Shown here: piece after piece, positions 34,527 to 43,871 of the stretch
Position numbering within the stretch: position 1 is the first letter of the stretch
Layout of the letters: every line of letters begins with the position of its first letter
Assembly: GCA_966211965.1 (NCBI GenBank)
Contig: CBIHON010000015.1
Coordinates: forward strand, 41,241 to 105,240
Source: CBIHON01 sp966211965
GTDB taxonomy: Bacteria > Pseudomonadota > Gammaproteobacteria > Burkholderiales > Burkholderiaceae_D
DNA length: 64,000 bases
Direction: 5' to 3'
Position numbers and translations under genes: made by a program
The notes under the pieces: generated by a model
Seen by the model: the letters and a program-made list of their open reading frames with translations, nothing else
The model's database searches: none
What the model was told of the DNA's origin: nothing

Positions 34527-34963
34527 GGCTCGACAACATAGAAACCATTTCCATTATTGGAAATGCCGGCACCCTCCCATTTGATCAGACGCTGTCCAAT
34601 CGCTTTGCCGGCACCTGTCACCCATTGATCCATGACCTGCATGCCTACGTTATTTTGGCTGATATAGATAGCGGCATGACCATGATATTGGCCGGCGGCA
34701 TTAAACGTAGCGATAGCCGTTCCTTCGGCAATGGTTGCGTTGCCTCGAACCTGGGCACCTTTGCGCCATTGCGCGGTATTCACCGGGATAGTGGCACATA
34801 CTGTCGTCACATAAGATACGCATTGCCCACAAAAGTTAGGGGAGTGGCGCGTGTCCGTCGGGGGAATCTCCTCATATGGTCCGAGTGAGGAAATTCTCGT
34901 GCATGCCCACGTTCCTTGAGGGGCATCGGGATGATTGCGATAGTTGGGAGAAACAAAAGGCAT
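34523..34963 (-). CDS. BPSL0067-family amidase, putative T6SS effector (Tae2-like)
   Basis: A 146-residue protein without a signal peptide. NFCGQCVSYVTT gives the likely nucleophile C48 and YHGHAAIYI the catalytic H96 of an NlpC/P60-type fold that cleaves peptidoglycan peptides. The family is named after a Burkholderia protein that I recall belongs to the Tae2 group of type VI effectors. The start has AGGA eight bases upstream; the AT-rich DNA at 34980-35050 probably carries the promoter. It lies far from any T6SS gene in this window, so it looks like an orphan effector. Confidence 0.8.
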   Translation of the reverse strand: MPFVSPNYRNHPDAPQGTWACTRISSLGPYEEIPPTDTRHSPNFCGQCVSYVTTVCATIPVNTAQWRKGAQVRGNATIAEGTAIATFNAAGQYHGHAAIYISQNNVGMQVMDQWVTGAGKAIGQRLIKWEGAGISNNGNGFYVVEP

Positions 34964-35169
34964 ATTGTCATTCCTGAGTTAATTTTAAACGCAGGCTATT
35001 TTACTTTCTTTGACTTGAGGTTTTAATAATTTTATCAAAAGAATATTGAATCCCCTGCAGGATGCCAGGGATTGCCGCGGTCCGTTCCGCTGCGAGTGCA
35101 GGGCAGCCGAACACGGCTCGCCAATAAATTGGCTACGCGTTCGGAAATTCTTGCCTGCAGCTTGATGGT

Positions 35170-36054
35170 TCAGAGAGCGGCTTTTCGCGGCGCCACCAAC
35201 CCCAGTGCCAATGCCGTGGCCGCCAATACGATGGATATTCCCGCTACCGTGCCGAACGTGATCGGCTCACCCAACAGCAGCCAGGCCCAGACCGATGCGG
35301 TGGCAGGAACCAGGAAGGTCACGGTGATTGCCTTGCTTGCGCCTTCCGTGGAGATCAAGTGAAAAAACAATGCATAGGCAATGCCGGTACAGAGCACTCC
35401 CAGGATAATCACGGCCATCGTGGCGTACAAGGTGCCCACCTGGATCGCGTGAGGCATGTCCGGCAATGCAAACGGCAGCAATGCCAGCGCTGCCGCGCAC
35501 TGGCTGCCGGTGGCGGTGGCCAGCGATGGAATGCCGGCGGCTTTCATTCGCGTGTAGGTTGCAGCAAAGCCGTAACTGAGCGCGGCGCCCAGTCCGGCCA
35601 ACACGCCGCCGATCACGTACGGAGTGATCGCGCTGGGACCGATGCCGACCAACACCGCCACGCCAAACAATCCAAGTAAAAAAGCGGCAATGCGCGTCAT
35701 CGTCAATCGTTCCGCCAACATCAGGAAACCGAACATGCCGGTGAAGACCGGCGCAAGGGAATTCATGGTAGCCATGTACGACGAAGGGATATACAGGGAG
35801 GACCAGGCGAACAGGCTGAAGGGAATTGCGGTGTTGGCCACGCCGATGATCAAGTAAGTTGGCGCGTTGCGCCGCCAGCCGAAATCAATGCCGCGTGCGC
35901 GAGCGAACAGGAACAAGGCCAGGCCGCCGAGCAGCGTGCGGCCGAATGTCGTCAGGATCGGGCCGAACACCGGCGCAGCGATACGCATCAGCATGAAACT
36001 CGTGCCCCAGATGGCGCCGAGCAGGAAGAGTCTGGCGAGGTTGGTCGTCGACAT
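35170..36054 (-). CDS. EamA/DMT-family transporter
   Basis: A 294-residue inner-membrane protein with ten predicted helices in two EamA repeats (for example LFLLGAIWGTSFMLMRIAA early and VTFLVPATASVWAWLLLGEP late). Members export amino acids or other metabolites. The ATG at 36054 is preferred; a TTG at 36072 is the first possible start. The gene is divergent from a LysR regulator across 121 bases, a common arrangement for a regulated exporter. It is related to the second DMT transporter at 46926. Confidence 0.87.
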   Translation of the reverse strand: MSTTNLARLFLLGAIWGTSFMLMRIAAPVFGPILTTFGRTLLGGLALFLFARARGIDFGWRRNAPTYLIIGVANTAIPFSLFAWSSLYIPSSYMATMNSLAPVFTGMFGFLMLAERLTMTRIAAFLLGLFGVAVLVGIGPSAITPYVIGGVLAGLGAALSYGFAATYTRMKAAGIPSLATATGSQCAAALALLPFALPDMPHAIQVGTLYATMAVIILGVLCTGIAYALFFHLISTEGASKAITVTFLVPATASVWAWLLLGEPITFGTVAGISIVLAATALALGLVAPRKAAL

Positions 36055-36175
36055 TTTGTTGGCCGCTTGCAAAGCGGTTTGCGGTAGTTGAACAGCTCAT
36101 GATTTTAAGGAGGGACGGCGTCGCAAGCGAACGATATATATTGACAGTTAATGTAAGAGAAACTAACAATATTGC

Positions 36176-37084
36176 ATGCGCTCCTCCCCCCTGCACTCTC
36201 TTCACACCTTCGAATCGGCAGCACGCCATCAAAGCTACTCGCTGGCGGCAGCCGAACTGCACGTCACCCACAGCGCCGTCAGCCAGCAAATCCGCATACT
36301 CGAAGAATCACTGGGAATTCGCTTGTTCCAACGCCACGGCAGGCAAATGCTGTTGACGCAGGAAGGGGCCTTGCTGCACAAGCGAGTCCAGCCGGCTTTG
36401 CGGCAGATCGAGCGCGCCGTCGCGGAAGCCGGCGTACTGCATAGATCGCCCGCCATCACCGTGACGACCTTGCAGTCGTTCGCGACCTACTGGCTGCTGC
36501 CCCGCCTGGGTAAATTCCAGAAGCGTCAGCCGGAAGTCGCGGTGCATATCCAGGCATCGCTAAGGCTGAAAGATCTGGAACGCGCCGAAGCGGATATCGC
36601 GATTCGTTACGGCTTCGGGGAATGGAAAGGATGCGCGGCGGAAAAGCTGCTGGACGACTGGATCTTTCCGGTTTGCAGTCCCGCTTTCAACAATGGCCGT
36701 TTGCCCAAGACGGCCGCCAGCTTGAAACGCTATCGCGTATTGCGTGACGAATGCCAGCTTGAATGGAATACATGGTCGAAACGGGCCGGCATCGATCCGG
36801 CTGATTTCAAGTACGAGACATCCTATAGCGACAGCAATCTGATGCTGGCAGCGGCGATCGAAGGACAGGGCATCGCGATCGGGCGCAGCACGCTGGTGGC
36901 AGCCGACATCGCTGCCGGCAGGCTGGTTCGCCTGTTCGACGTTGTCGCGCAATCGCCTTATGCCTATTACAGCGTGACCGCCGCCGGGCGCAGCAAGAGT
37001 GCGCAATTGCAGGCATTCGAACAGTGGTTGCGCAAGGAGGCGCTACTGTTTCGCCGCAAAGAGCATGCGTTTACAGGCTCATAG
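36176..37084 (+). CDS. LysR family regulator, GcvA-like
   Basis: The protein has 302 residues: an N-terminal winged helix-turn-helix (HTFESAARHQSYSLAAAELH, THSAVSQQIRILEESLG) and a C-terminal periplasmic-binding-like effector domain (SDSNLMLAAAIEGQGIAIG). It belongs to the GcvA/AmpR-like subgroup. It is divergent from the DMT transporter, which is the likely target. A GTTA/TAAC dyad lies just before its start. Confidence 0.9.
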   Translation: MRSSPLHSLHTFESAARHQSYSLAAAELHVTHSAVSQQIRILEESLGIRLFQRHGRQMLLTQEGALLHKRVQPALRQIERAVAEAGVLHRSPAITVTTLQSFATYWLLPRLGKFQKRQPEVAVHIQASLRLKDLERAEADIAIRYGFGEWKGCAAEKLLDDWIFPVCSPAFNNGRLPKTAASLKRYRVLRDECQLEWNTWSKRAGIDPADFKYETSYSDSNLMLAAAIEGQGIAIGRSTLVAADIAAGRLVRLFDVVAQSPYAYYSVTAAGRSKSAQLQAFEQWLRKEALLFRRKEHAFTGS

Positions 37085-37093
37085 ACGAGCCAA

Positions 37094-38191
37094 TTACACC
37101 ATCACATCGATTTGCTGAAGGCTGCCTGCCGTTCCGTTTTCAGCCAGATAGACCCCGCTTGCGCGCACCGCTCCCAAGGTCCGGTTGGACTGGTCCTTGA
37201 GTGCAAACGGCGTTTCCGTTTTGCCCAGGGACAAGGCGCCGACGCCGTGATCGGCAAGCGACGACAATGTGTTCTTGCCCTCGCCGTCGGGCGTCCACAC
37301 TTGCATCTTCCGGAACACCGGATCGCTTGCATCGATCCATCCGTTGCCGTCGCTATCGTAGCGCGCCAGTTCGGCGAAGCCGTCGCCGCTGGCGGCGCCG
37401 AACAACTCCTTGCCCGAATCTATTTTTCCGTTGCCGTTGAGATCGAGCGCCAGGTAGCCGCGCCGGCCGCTCAGCATCGGCACCTCCTCGGCCTTGCCGT
37501 CGCCGTCGATATCGAACTTGAAGCGCCGGCTCTGCAATTGCGCTGCGCTGCCGTCGAAATTGATGACCAGCGGGTCTTTCCGGATGCCGTCGCCAGCGCG
37601 AATCGAGACCTCGGATTCCTCATGAAATTGCCGGCTCATGTCGAGCGTCAGTTTGAAATCGATCTCCTGGCCGTCGGCAGTGCGCACCTTGCCCTCGGCC
37701 TGGAAGCTGGTTTGCTCGGATTCGTCGCGTATTTCGCGGCGATCGTATTCGATGCCGAAGCCGGCTCGCTTCGGCCCTTGCGTTCCCTTTGCCTGTTGAG
37801 GCGGCGAGTCCGGGCCCTGGACTTGCGCCGTTTGGGCGGATTGCAAATCGGCTGATGTGGTCAAGCGGATCTTGTGGCCGGTCAGCATTTCGACGACCGC
37901 CCTGAGCAGGCCAAGCAGAGGGTCGCGTTCGACTGCGTCGGCTGCCTCCTGGATCGCTTGTGCCTCGTTGGATTGCGGTGCGGCGGCGGCAGTCTGGGCG
38001 GCGTTGCGGCCTGCTTCGGAGATTGTGGCAAGGCTGGGAGCCGGCGGCGCCGCACCGCTTCCGGCTTTCTCCATCGCTTCGAAATCGGGGCGCTTGTCGC
38101 CTATCCAGGCACGCAGTCGTTCGCGTACTGTGTTGTGGGATGCCGCGTTGTGGGAAGCGGCAAGCGTGACGGAGTCGGCGGCGATTTTCAT
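37094..38191 (-). CDS. Calcium-loop (EF-hand/VCBS-like) protein of unknown role
   Basis: The protein has 365 residues. The second half carries three Asp-rich calcium-type loops: DIDGDGKAEE, DLNGNGKID and DSDGNGWID. The N-terminal half is Ala/Gln-rich and low in complexity, with no signal peptide. Proteins of this kind occur across proteobacteria and may be secreted by non-classical routes, but no function is established that I can name. The start at 38191 has GGAG upstream; the frame upstream to 38347 is unsupported. It is convergent with the LysR gene. Confidence 0.78.
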   Translation of the reverse strand: MKIAADSVTLAASHNAASHNTVRERLRAWIGDKRPDFEAMEKAGSGAAPPAPSLATISEAGRNAAQTAAAAPQSNEAQAIQEAADAVERDPLLGLLRAVVEMLTGHKIRLTTSADLQSAQTAQVQGPDSPPQQAKGTQGPKRAGFGIEYDRREIRDESEQTSFQAEGKVRTADGQEIDFKLTLDMSRQFHEESEVSIRAGDGIRKDPLVINFDGSAAQLQSRRFKFDIDGDGKAEEVPMLSGRRGYLALDLNGNGKIDSGKELFGAASGDGFAELARYDSDGNGWIDASDPVFRKMQVWTPDGEGKNTLSSLADHGVGALSLGKTETPFALKDQSNRTLGAVRASGVYLAENGTAGSLQQIDVMV

Positions 38192-38247
38192 GGGATAAGC
38201 TCCAGGGCTTACCCATTTATCGGCAAGCTGTCCGATAACTTGATGAT

Positions 38248-39075
38248 TCAATCCCGCTTTCGGGAGGGTAGATGGGCCTCGATCAAGGCGCCGGAAATCG
38301 ACACCCCGGTCGTATATTCGGGCAAACGATCGCCCGGCCCAAACCAATGCGCCTCGGCGATCTCATTCCGATCGACGGTAATTTCGCCGGACACATACTC
38401 GGCAGTAAAGGCGATCATCAGCGAATGCGGAAACGGCCAGGACTGGCTGCCGAAATATTTCAAGCGGTCGATCTTGAGTCCGACCTCTTCGAAGACTTCG
38501 CGATGCACGGCATCCTCGATCGATTCGCCTGCCTCCAGAAACCCGGCCAGCGGACTGAAACGATTGGTCGGCGACGCTGTGTGCCTTGCCAGCAGAATCG
38601 TATCGCCTTTTTTGATCAACACCATCATGGCCGGCGATATGCGCGGATAGTTCAAGCTATTGCAGGCAGGGCATTTGAAGCAGCGCTCGCCCTTCACCAG
38701 TGTCATGGCCGTGGCGCAGGCGCCGCAGTAGCGGTGAGTACGCGCCCACTCCATGAGTTGAAACGCGCGGCCGGCCACGGAAAGCAACTGCTCATCCATG
38801 GCGCCGAACAGCGCGCGTAAATTTTTGAATGTATGGCCGTCGGCCGGGGCGGCATCTTTATCGACCCAGGCAGCGCGGCAATAGCGCTCGCCCAGCATGC
38901 CGACCGGATGGATGTGCGCGTTCTGCAAACGCATTGCTGCGCACGCCGCTGCATCGGGCAGAGACAAATCGGATTCGCGGATCAACAATTCATTGCCGCG
39001 AAAAATGAAGGTATAGGGGGCGGCATGCTCTTGCGGCGCGATCAAGGGCGTAAAGGAGTGTGGCGTGGTGAGCAT
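38248..39075 (-). CDS. nudC: NAD(+) diphosphatase / RNA decapping Nudix hydrolase
   Basis: A 275-residue enzyme that hydrolyses NAD(H) to NMN(H) and AMP and removes NAD caps from RNA. It has an N-terminal NUDIX-like domain, a zinc ribbon (YCGACATAM and FKCPACNS), a Nudix box GFLEAGESIEDAVHREVFEE, and the NudC signature SQSWPFPHSLM. The length and order are canonical. It appears monocistronic. The 261 bases upstream to the repeat at 39337 hold nothing I recognise. Confidence 0.95.
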   Translation of the reverse strand: MLTTPHSFTPLIAPQEHAAPYTFIFRGNELLIRESDLSLPDAAACAAMRLQNAHIHPVGMLGERYCRAAWVDKDAAPADGHTFKNLRALFGAMDEQLLSVAGRAFQLMEWARTHRYCGACATAMTLVKGERCFKCPACNSLNYPRISPAMMVLIKKGDTILLARHTASPTNRFSPLAGFLEAGESIEDAVHREVFEEVGLKIDRLKYFGSQSWPFPHSLMIAFTAEYVSGEITVDRNEIAEAHWFGPGDRLPEYTTGVSISGALIEAHLPSRKRD

Positions 39076-39336
39076 GGACTGGGTATTCCGATCGGATCAA
39101 ATGGGAAGGTTTGCCATCATACCTTTTCATGAAGGGTAGAGCACAGGGGGCACTGGTTTGTGCATCGGCTTTCAGGCCATTGCGGGCAAACATCACCTGG
39201 CCGAAATGCAGCAGCAGATTCTTGTCCTGTCCTTGCCGTTGCGTCCCGCGCGGCCATGAGAAAAACCATGAGGAAATCCATATTTCGATGCGGCTTTCAT
39301 GTTGCTACGATGGCAGCTCTCAACATACATGCACCA

Positions 39337-39490
39337 ATACCAATCCTCATAAAAAACATAACAGCTAAATCGCGTTTTTTTCGTCCTGCAGTTTCGGTGT
39401 TCCCTGGAACATCCTCGTCGTTGCAGGGCTCGGCATGCCAGACGAAAAAATCCATCGATTTTCCCGTCACGTTTTTATGAGGATTGGTAT
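39337..39490. repeat. MITE-like element with terminal inverted repeats, left border of the cluster
   Basis: The ends ATACCAATCCTCATAAAAA and TTTTTATGAGGATTGGTAT are perfect complements, and the similarity continues inward for about 48 bases (AAATCG in both arms). It has no coding capacity. A related copy lies at 47871-48094, just beyond the cluster and its exporter. It ends 17 bases before the start of the first cluster gene, so that gene's promoter probably lies within or before the element. Confidence 0.7.
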
Positions 39491-39507
39491 AACCCGAAGA
39501 GGAAACA

Positions 39508-40383
39508 GTGGGCGCCATCGAAAATTTGTTGCGGACATCGGTCCTGAAAAAACGCAGTCCCTTGAATGACCTGCCCTGGCATACGGATCCCTCCCGAGAG
39601 GTGTTCTGGCTATCGGAGCACCTGGTCTCGCTATACGGCGAGCCGGAATACGACACTCTGATCCATGAGCAGAAGCTGCTGTTGTCGCAGCTTGAATTCT
39701 GCCTGCTTTGCTCGGTATCGGCATCGGGGGAAAAGGAAGTGATCGCGAATATGGCGCAGCGCATGCTGAAGTCGCGCTATGCCGCATTTCGTCCCTACTT
39801 CTATCATTTTCTCGAAGAAGAAAATAACCATATCCACATGTTCGCCGAATTTTGTGCGCGTCACGGCCAGTTCTATCCGGTGCTGTATTCGTATGCGCAA
39901 GGCGACATATGGGAACACCCGGAAACCGGCGACTTGCTGACCTTCGTCCATGTGCTGATCTTCGAGGAACTGGGTCAGGGACTCAACGAGATCATGGCCG
40001 ACGATGCCGCCTTGCCGGAGCTGGTCAGGGCGATCAACAGATACCACGTCGAAGATGAAGGCAGGCACATCTCGTTCGGCCGCATGCTGGTGCGCGAGTT
40101 TGCCCCTTCGACCAAGGCCATGGTCGCGCCTCAGGAGTGGCAGATGCTGCAGCGGCATGTCGCGCAATATCTGGCGACCCGACACATCGATTATCACAAC
40201 CCGAAGATTTACAAGTCGGTGGGTTTGCACAATGCGCTGCAAGTCAGGGAGCGGTTGATCCTGTCGCGCGATGAGAATTTTTTCACCAAGAGCCCGCGTG
40301 CGATCAAGCGCATCGACTCCTTGCGCCGCTTTTTGCATGAAATGGAATTGCTGCCGGCGCAAGCGTCCGGACTTCTTACTTAA
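39508..40383 (+). CDS. AurF-type diiron N-oxygenase
   Basis: A 291-residue ferritin-like enzyme. The spacing of the metal ligands matches AurF: E63, E105-x-x-H108 (LEEENNHIH), E154 (FEELGQGLNE), H180 and E184-x-x-H187 (YHVEDEGRHIS), including the extra His that distinguishes AurF-type enzymes. Such enzymes oxidise amines to hydroxylamines or nitro groups, sometimes on carrier-bound amino acids. The start is GTG with an AGAGGAAA site. It is the first gene of a tight operon, 18 bases before the carrier-protein gene. Confidence 0.83.
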   Translation: MGAIENLLRTSVLKKRSPLNDLPWHTDPSREVFWLSEHLVSLYGEPEYDTLIHEQKLLLSQLEFCLLCSVSASGEKEVIANMAQRMLKSRYAAFRPYFYHFLEEENNHIHMFAEFCARHGQFYPVLYSYAQGDIWEHPETGDLLTFVHVLIFEELGQGLNEIMADDAALPELVRAINRYHVEDEGRHISFGRMLVREFAPSTKAMVAPQEWQMLQRHVAQYLATRHIDYHNPKIYKSVGLHNALQVRERLILSRDENFFTKSPRAIKRIDSLRRFLHEMELLPAQASGLLT

Positions 40384-40401
40384 CCCAAGGGAAAATTTGC
40401 A

Positions 40402-40641
40402 ATGACTTACGAAGAATTCCTCGCCGACATGACCCGCTTCATTGCGTCAAGGGCCAAGATTCCGCCGGCCCGGCTGCAGGCCGATACCAAGCTGGTCGAG
40501 TCCGGTATCGTCGACTCTTTGCTGCTGACGGAATTGATCCTGTATGTCGAAGACGCGCTCGACTGCACGATCGAGGTCGACAATTTCAAGATGTCCTCTT
40601 TCGAATCCATCGCCAGCATCTACGGCAATTATGGAAAATAA
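40402..40641 (+). CDS. Free-standing acyl/peptidyl carrier protein
   Basis: The protein has 79 residues. The phosphopantetheine attachment serine is S39 in the motif VDSLLLTEL. It would carry an aminoacyl or acyl thioester for the other enzymes of this operon. Its end overlaps the start of the RraA-like gene by 11 bases. No phosphopantetheinyl transferase lies in the window. With the DltA-like enzyme downstream it resembles a D-alanyl carrier pair, but the rest of the operon argues for a biosynthetic role. Confidence 0.87.
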   Translation: MTYEEFLADMTRFIASRAKIPPARLQADTKLVESGIVDSLLLTELILYVEDALDCTIEVDNFKMSSFESIASIYGNYGK

Positions 40642-41308
40642 GGATACGGACAAAGAGCGCGGTCGGCTGCAAGCCTTGATCGCGGAAGCCTCGCGCCTGA
40701 GCAGTTCGGTGGTGTGGGACCGCGGCCTGGGCCACGCCACGATCATCGAACATCCGCTCAGCAATTTCACGCCCGACCTCAAACTGATCGGCCCGGTTCA
40801 TCCTGTCCTGACCCAGGGCGATATTTTGCCTGTCCTGCAGGCGCTGGACGCGATCGAGCCGGGATATCTGCTGCTGATCCAGGACACGATCGGCGCTTGT
40901 GCGCTGCTGGGCGACATCGTCATGCTGGCCGCGAAAAAGAAGGGTGTGGCAGGCATCATTTGCCTGGGCATGGTGCGCGACATCGCCGATGCCTCCCGTC
41001 TCGCCCTGCCGGTATGGGCATCGGCCGTGACGCCGCGCGCATCCGGCCTGGGCAAGGCCGCCGCGCCGCCGGATCGCGTGGTCCTGGCCGGCCATACGAT
41101 TGCCAGGCACGACTGGCTGTTCGGCGACCGCGACGGCCTGGTCCATCTTCCGGCCGAGCAGGCGCGCCTGGTCATCAAGGCCGCGGCGATCAAGGACAAA
41201 AAAGAGCGGGTCTACAAGAATCGCATCCACAACGGCGAAGAGCTGGTGGTGATGATGAATATCCGCGGCCATCTGGAAAAAAACGAAGCCATCAAAGTGG
41301 AGTTTTAA
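40631..41308 (+). CDS. RraA-like (aldolase/methyltransferase-fold) protein
   Basis: A 225-residue protein of the RraA/HMG-aldolase family. Visible motifs are ALLGDIVMLAAKKKGVAG, the conserved MVRDIADA with R116-D117, and FGDRDGLVHLP. Family members cleave 4-hydroxy-2-oxo acids or inhibit RNase E; inside a biosynthetic operon a C-C lyase or decarboxylase role is more likely. The start at 40631 overlaps the carrier-protein stop, and three bases separate its stop from the adenylation gene. Confidence 0.82.
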   Translation: MENKDTDKERGRLQALIAEASRLSSSVVWDRGLGHATIIEHPLSNFTPDLKLIGPVHPVLTQGDILPVLQALDAIEPGYLLLIQDTIGACALLGDIVMLAAKKKGVAGIICLGMVRDIADASRLALPVWASAVTPRASGLGKAAAPPDRVVLAGHTIARHDWLFGDRDGLVHLPAEQARLVIKAAAIKDKKERVYKNRIHNGEELVVMMNIRGHLEKNEAIKVEF

Positions 41309-41311
41309 AGC

Positions 41312-42859
41312 ATGGAATATCTGCACTCGGTTTGCCTGTCGCAGGTCCACCGGCGCCCTGCCGCCATTGCCATCCAGGATCAAACCGGCATCTATAGCTA
41401 CAGCGCCTTGGCCGAGCGCGCAGCGGCCTGGTCGCGCCAATTGCAAGAGCGCGGCTTGCGCCCGGGCGAGCGCATCGTCCTGGTGGCCGACGCCGGCTTC
41501 GATTCGATCGCGGCCCTGCTGGGATGCTCGATGTCAGGCTTGGTATTTACCGTGATCTCGCCCGACGTTCCGCCGGCGCGGCGCGACCTCATCGTGGCCG
41601 ATCTCGATCCCTCGGCGGTGCTGATGGATGCCCACGCGCTGGATCTCGCGTCGGCGCAAAGCGATGCTGAGAACCTGCTGTTCGAGCGCTTTCAAATCCG
41701 CTGCCGCATCGCCGCCGCGGCAGGCAAGCGGAGCGGGGCGCGCTGCTCGCTCGATCCCTGCTACATCGTTTTCACCTCCGGCTCGACCGGGCGTCCCAAG
41801 GGCATCGTGATGAGCCATCGGGCGGTGGTCTCTTTCTGGCAAGGCTTGATCGAACATGCGCAACTCGACCCGGCCAAGCGTTACGCCAGCCTTTCGCCGC
41901 TGCAGTTCGATTTTTCCTTGCTCGACATCGGCTTATGCCTGGGCTCCGGCGCCACGCTGCTGCTGCCGAACCGGGCCCTGCTGCGCAAGCCGGCGCTGCT
42001 GGTGGAGCAATTGGCCACGTGGGAGGCAACCCATTTCAGCGGCGTGCCGACGATCTGGAAGCTTATCTTGCAGTCCGCGCCGACTTCCATACGCAAGCTG
42101 GTGAAACTGGAGCGGATTGCTTTTGCCGGCGAACATTTCCCGGTGGAGAACATGGCTGCCATCCATGACATGTTGCCGCAGATCGATTTCTACAATATCT
42201 ACGGCCAATCCGAGAGCATCGCCTGCACCTTCCAGGTTCTCGGTCCGCAGATTTTCCGCTCGGGACAACCGCATTTGCCGGTAGGACCCGGGCATCGCGA
42301 CATGGAGATGATGCTGATCGATGAGGACGGCAAGCTGGTCACTCAAGCCGGCACGCCGGCGGAACTATACCTGCGCGGCGCACCGCTGTTTTCCGGCTAC
42401 TGGAACAATCCGGAAGAAAGTGCGCGCCGCCTGATCCAGAACCCGCTGCATCGCTCGTATTCGGACCCGGTATTCCGCTCCGGCGATATCTGCTATTTCG
42501 ATGAAGCCGGGCTGTATTACTTTATCGGCCGCAAAGACAACCAGATCAAGGTCAACGGCAATCGCGTGGAGCTGGAGGAAATCGAAAGCGCGCTCAATCG
42601 GTTTCCCGAGGTGCTCAACAGTTGCGTGCTGGCGGTGGAAGACGGTGCGGGGCATGCGCTGCATGCGGCGCTGGTGGTCAAGAATCTGCGCGAACGGCAG
42701 AGTGCCGAGAGCGAATCCTCGATGCGTTCTTTTCTTGCTGCCGGTTTGCCGGCCTACATGCTGCCCAGGCATTACCACTTCCTGGAGGCGATCCCGATTT
42801 CGGAAAACGGCAAGAACGATCGCAAGAAATTATCCAACCTGTTGGGATTGAGTTCATGA
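41312..42859 (+). CDS. Stand-alone amino-acid adenylating enzyme (DltA/NRPS A-domain type)
   Basis: A 515-residue ANL-superfamily enzyme that should activate a substrate with ATP and load it on the adjacent carrier protein. NRPS-type core motifs are present: A3 FTSGSTGRPKG (154-164), A5 YNIYGQSE (294-301), A7 GD (391-392), A8 GRKDNQIKVNG (406-416) and A10 NGKNDRKK with K501. D200 in the FDFS segment aligns with the Asp that binds the alpha-amino group in NRPS domains, favouring an amino acid over a fatty acid. It overlaps the aminotransferase gene in an ATGA. Confidence 0.87.
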   Translation: MEYLHSVCLSQVHRRPAAIAIQDQTGIYSYSALAERAAAWSRQLQERGLRPGERIVLVADAGFDSIAALLGCSMSGLVFTVISPDVPPARRDLIVADLDPSAVLMDAHALDLASAQSDAENLLFERFQIRCRIAAAAGKRSGARCSLDPCYIVFTSGSTGRPKGIVMSHRAVVSFWQGLIEHAQLDPAKRYASLSPLQFDFSLLDIGLCLGSGATLLLPNRALLRKPALLVEQLATWEATHFSGVPTIWKLILQSAPTSIRKLVKLERIAFAGEHFPVENMAAIHDMLPQIDFYNIYGQSESIACTFQVLGPQIFRSGQPHLPVGPGHRDMEMMLIDEDGKLVTQAGTPAELYLRGAPLFSGYWNNPEESARRLIQNPLHRSYSDPVFRSGDICYFDEAGLYYFIGRKDNQIKVNGNRVELEEIESALNRFPEVLNSCVLAVEDGAGHALHAALVVKNLRERQSAESESSMRSFLAAGLPAYMLPRHYHFLEAIPISENGKNDRKKLSNLLGLSS

Positions 42860-43869
42860 CGAGTACATTACCCTTGTTTGAAGGATGGTCGCCGGCCATG
42901 GCCTGGGCCGAGTATGGCGATGGACAGTGGAGCGCGCCGCAAGCCGTTCCGCAGCAGGCGCGGCAAATCCATCCGGGCGCAATGGCCTTGCAATTCGGCG
43001 CCAGCGTCTTCGAAGGCTGCAAGGCGCACCTGGTTTCGGCCGGCGCCGCGCATGCTTTCCGCTTGCGCGAGCATCATGCACGGCTGATCGATTCCTGCGA
43101 GCGCCTTTGCATTCCCTGTCCGCCGTATGAGATGTTTGCCGAAGCGGTGCGCCTGATCTTGTCGCAAGCAAGCTCATGGCAGGCGCCGTTCGCCAGCGAT
43201 TGGCTGTATGTCCGCCCGGTCGTGATTGCACTGGATGACCACATCATGCCGGTGGTGGCGGCGCGCTATGCGTTTTACGTGATGACGGCGCCGATCCGGC
43301 CGTTTTTGCCGCCGTCCTTCAACCTTTGGGTCGAACAGCGCTACAGCCGCGCCGCGCCCGGCGGCCTGGGCGCGGCCAAGACCGGCGCCAATTATGCGCA
43401 CCAGCTTTTCCCGAGCGCACAGGCGCGCAAGGCCGGCTGCGATGCGGTGCTGTGGCTCGATCCTTACGACCGCCGGACGATCGAGGAAGGCAGCACGATG
43501 AACCTGTTTTTCCGGGCCGGCGATGAAGTCCTGACGCCGGCGCTGAAAGACACCATCCTGCCCGGCATCACCCGGCGTTCGGTCATTGCGATCCTGAAGA
43601 ACGAGGGCTGGCGCGTCACCGAGCGGCCGATCACCATCAATGAGGTTTCAGACTGGATTCACGGCGGCCGGCTCGATGAGGCATTCGCGACTTCCACCGC
43701 GCTCGGGGTGCGCGCCGTCGATACGCTGACATTCGACGGCGAGAAATACCGCAGCGCGCGCAATCCGGAACTGTCGCAGCGTCTCAGTCAAACACTGCAG
43801 GATGTCTATCGCGGGCAGCCGGGTGCGTATGGCGAGTGGGCGGTGCCGATTGCGGTGGGGGAGGGCTGA
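42856..43869 (+). CDS. Branched-chain-type aminotransferase (class IV, PLP)
   Basis: A 337-residue fold-type IV PLP enzyme. The PLP lysine is K175 in GLGAAKTGANYAHQ; other family marks are GASVFEGCKAH, LYVRPVVIALDD, EEGSTMNLFF and DEAFATSTALG. It would make or use the amino acid activated by the preceding enzyme, by transamination with a branched-chain-like 2-oxo acid. The start is set by the ATGA overlap. A housekeeping ilvE would not normally sit in such an operon, so this is probably a dedicated copy. Confidence 0.88.
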   Translation: MTSTLPLFEGWSPAMAWAEYGDGQWSAPQAVPQQARQIHPGAMALQFGASVFEGCKAHLVSAGAAHAFRLREHHARLIDSCERLCIPCPPYEMFAEAVRLILSQASSWQAPFASDWLYVRPVVIALDDHIMPVVAARYAFYVMTAPIRPFLPPSFNLWVEQRYSRAAPGGLGAAKTGANYAHQLFPSAQARKAGCDAVLWLDPYDRRTIEEGSTMNLFFRAGDEVLTPALKDTILPGITRRSVIAILKNEGWRVTERPITINEVSDWIHGGRLDEAFATSTALGVRAVDTLTFDGEKYRSARNPELSQRLSQTLQDVYRGQPGAYGEWAVPIAVGEG

Positions 43870-43871
43870 AC

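Noticed and set aside
40402..42859. D-alanylation (dlt) operon
   Set aside because: There is no DltB/DltD-type gene; the neighbours are an oxygenase, an aminotransferase and a KAS III-like enzyme.
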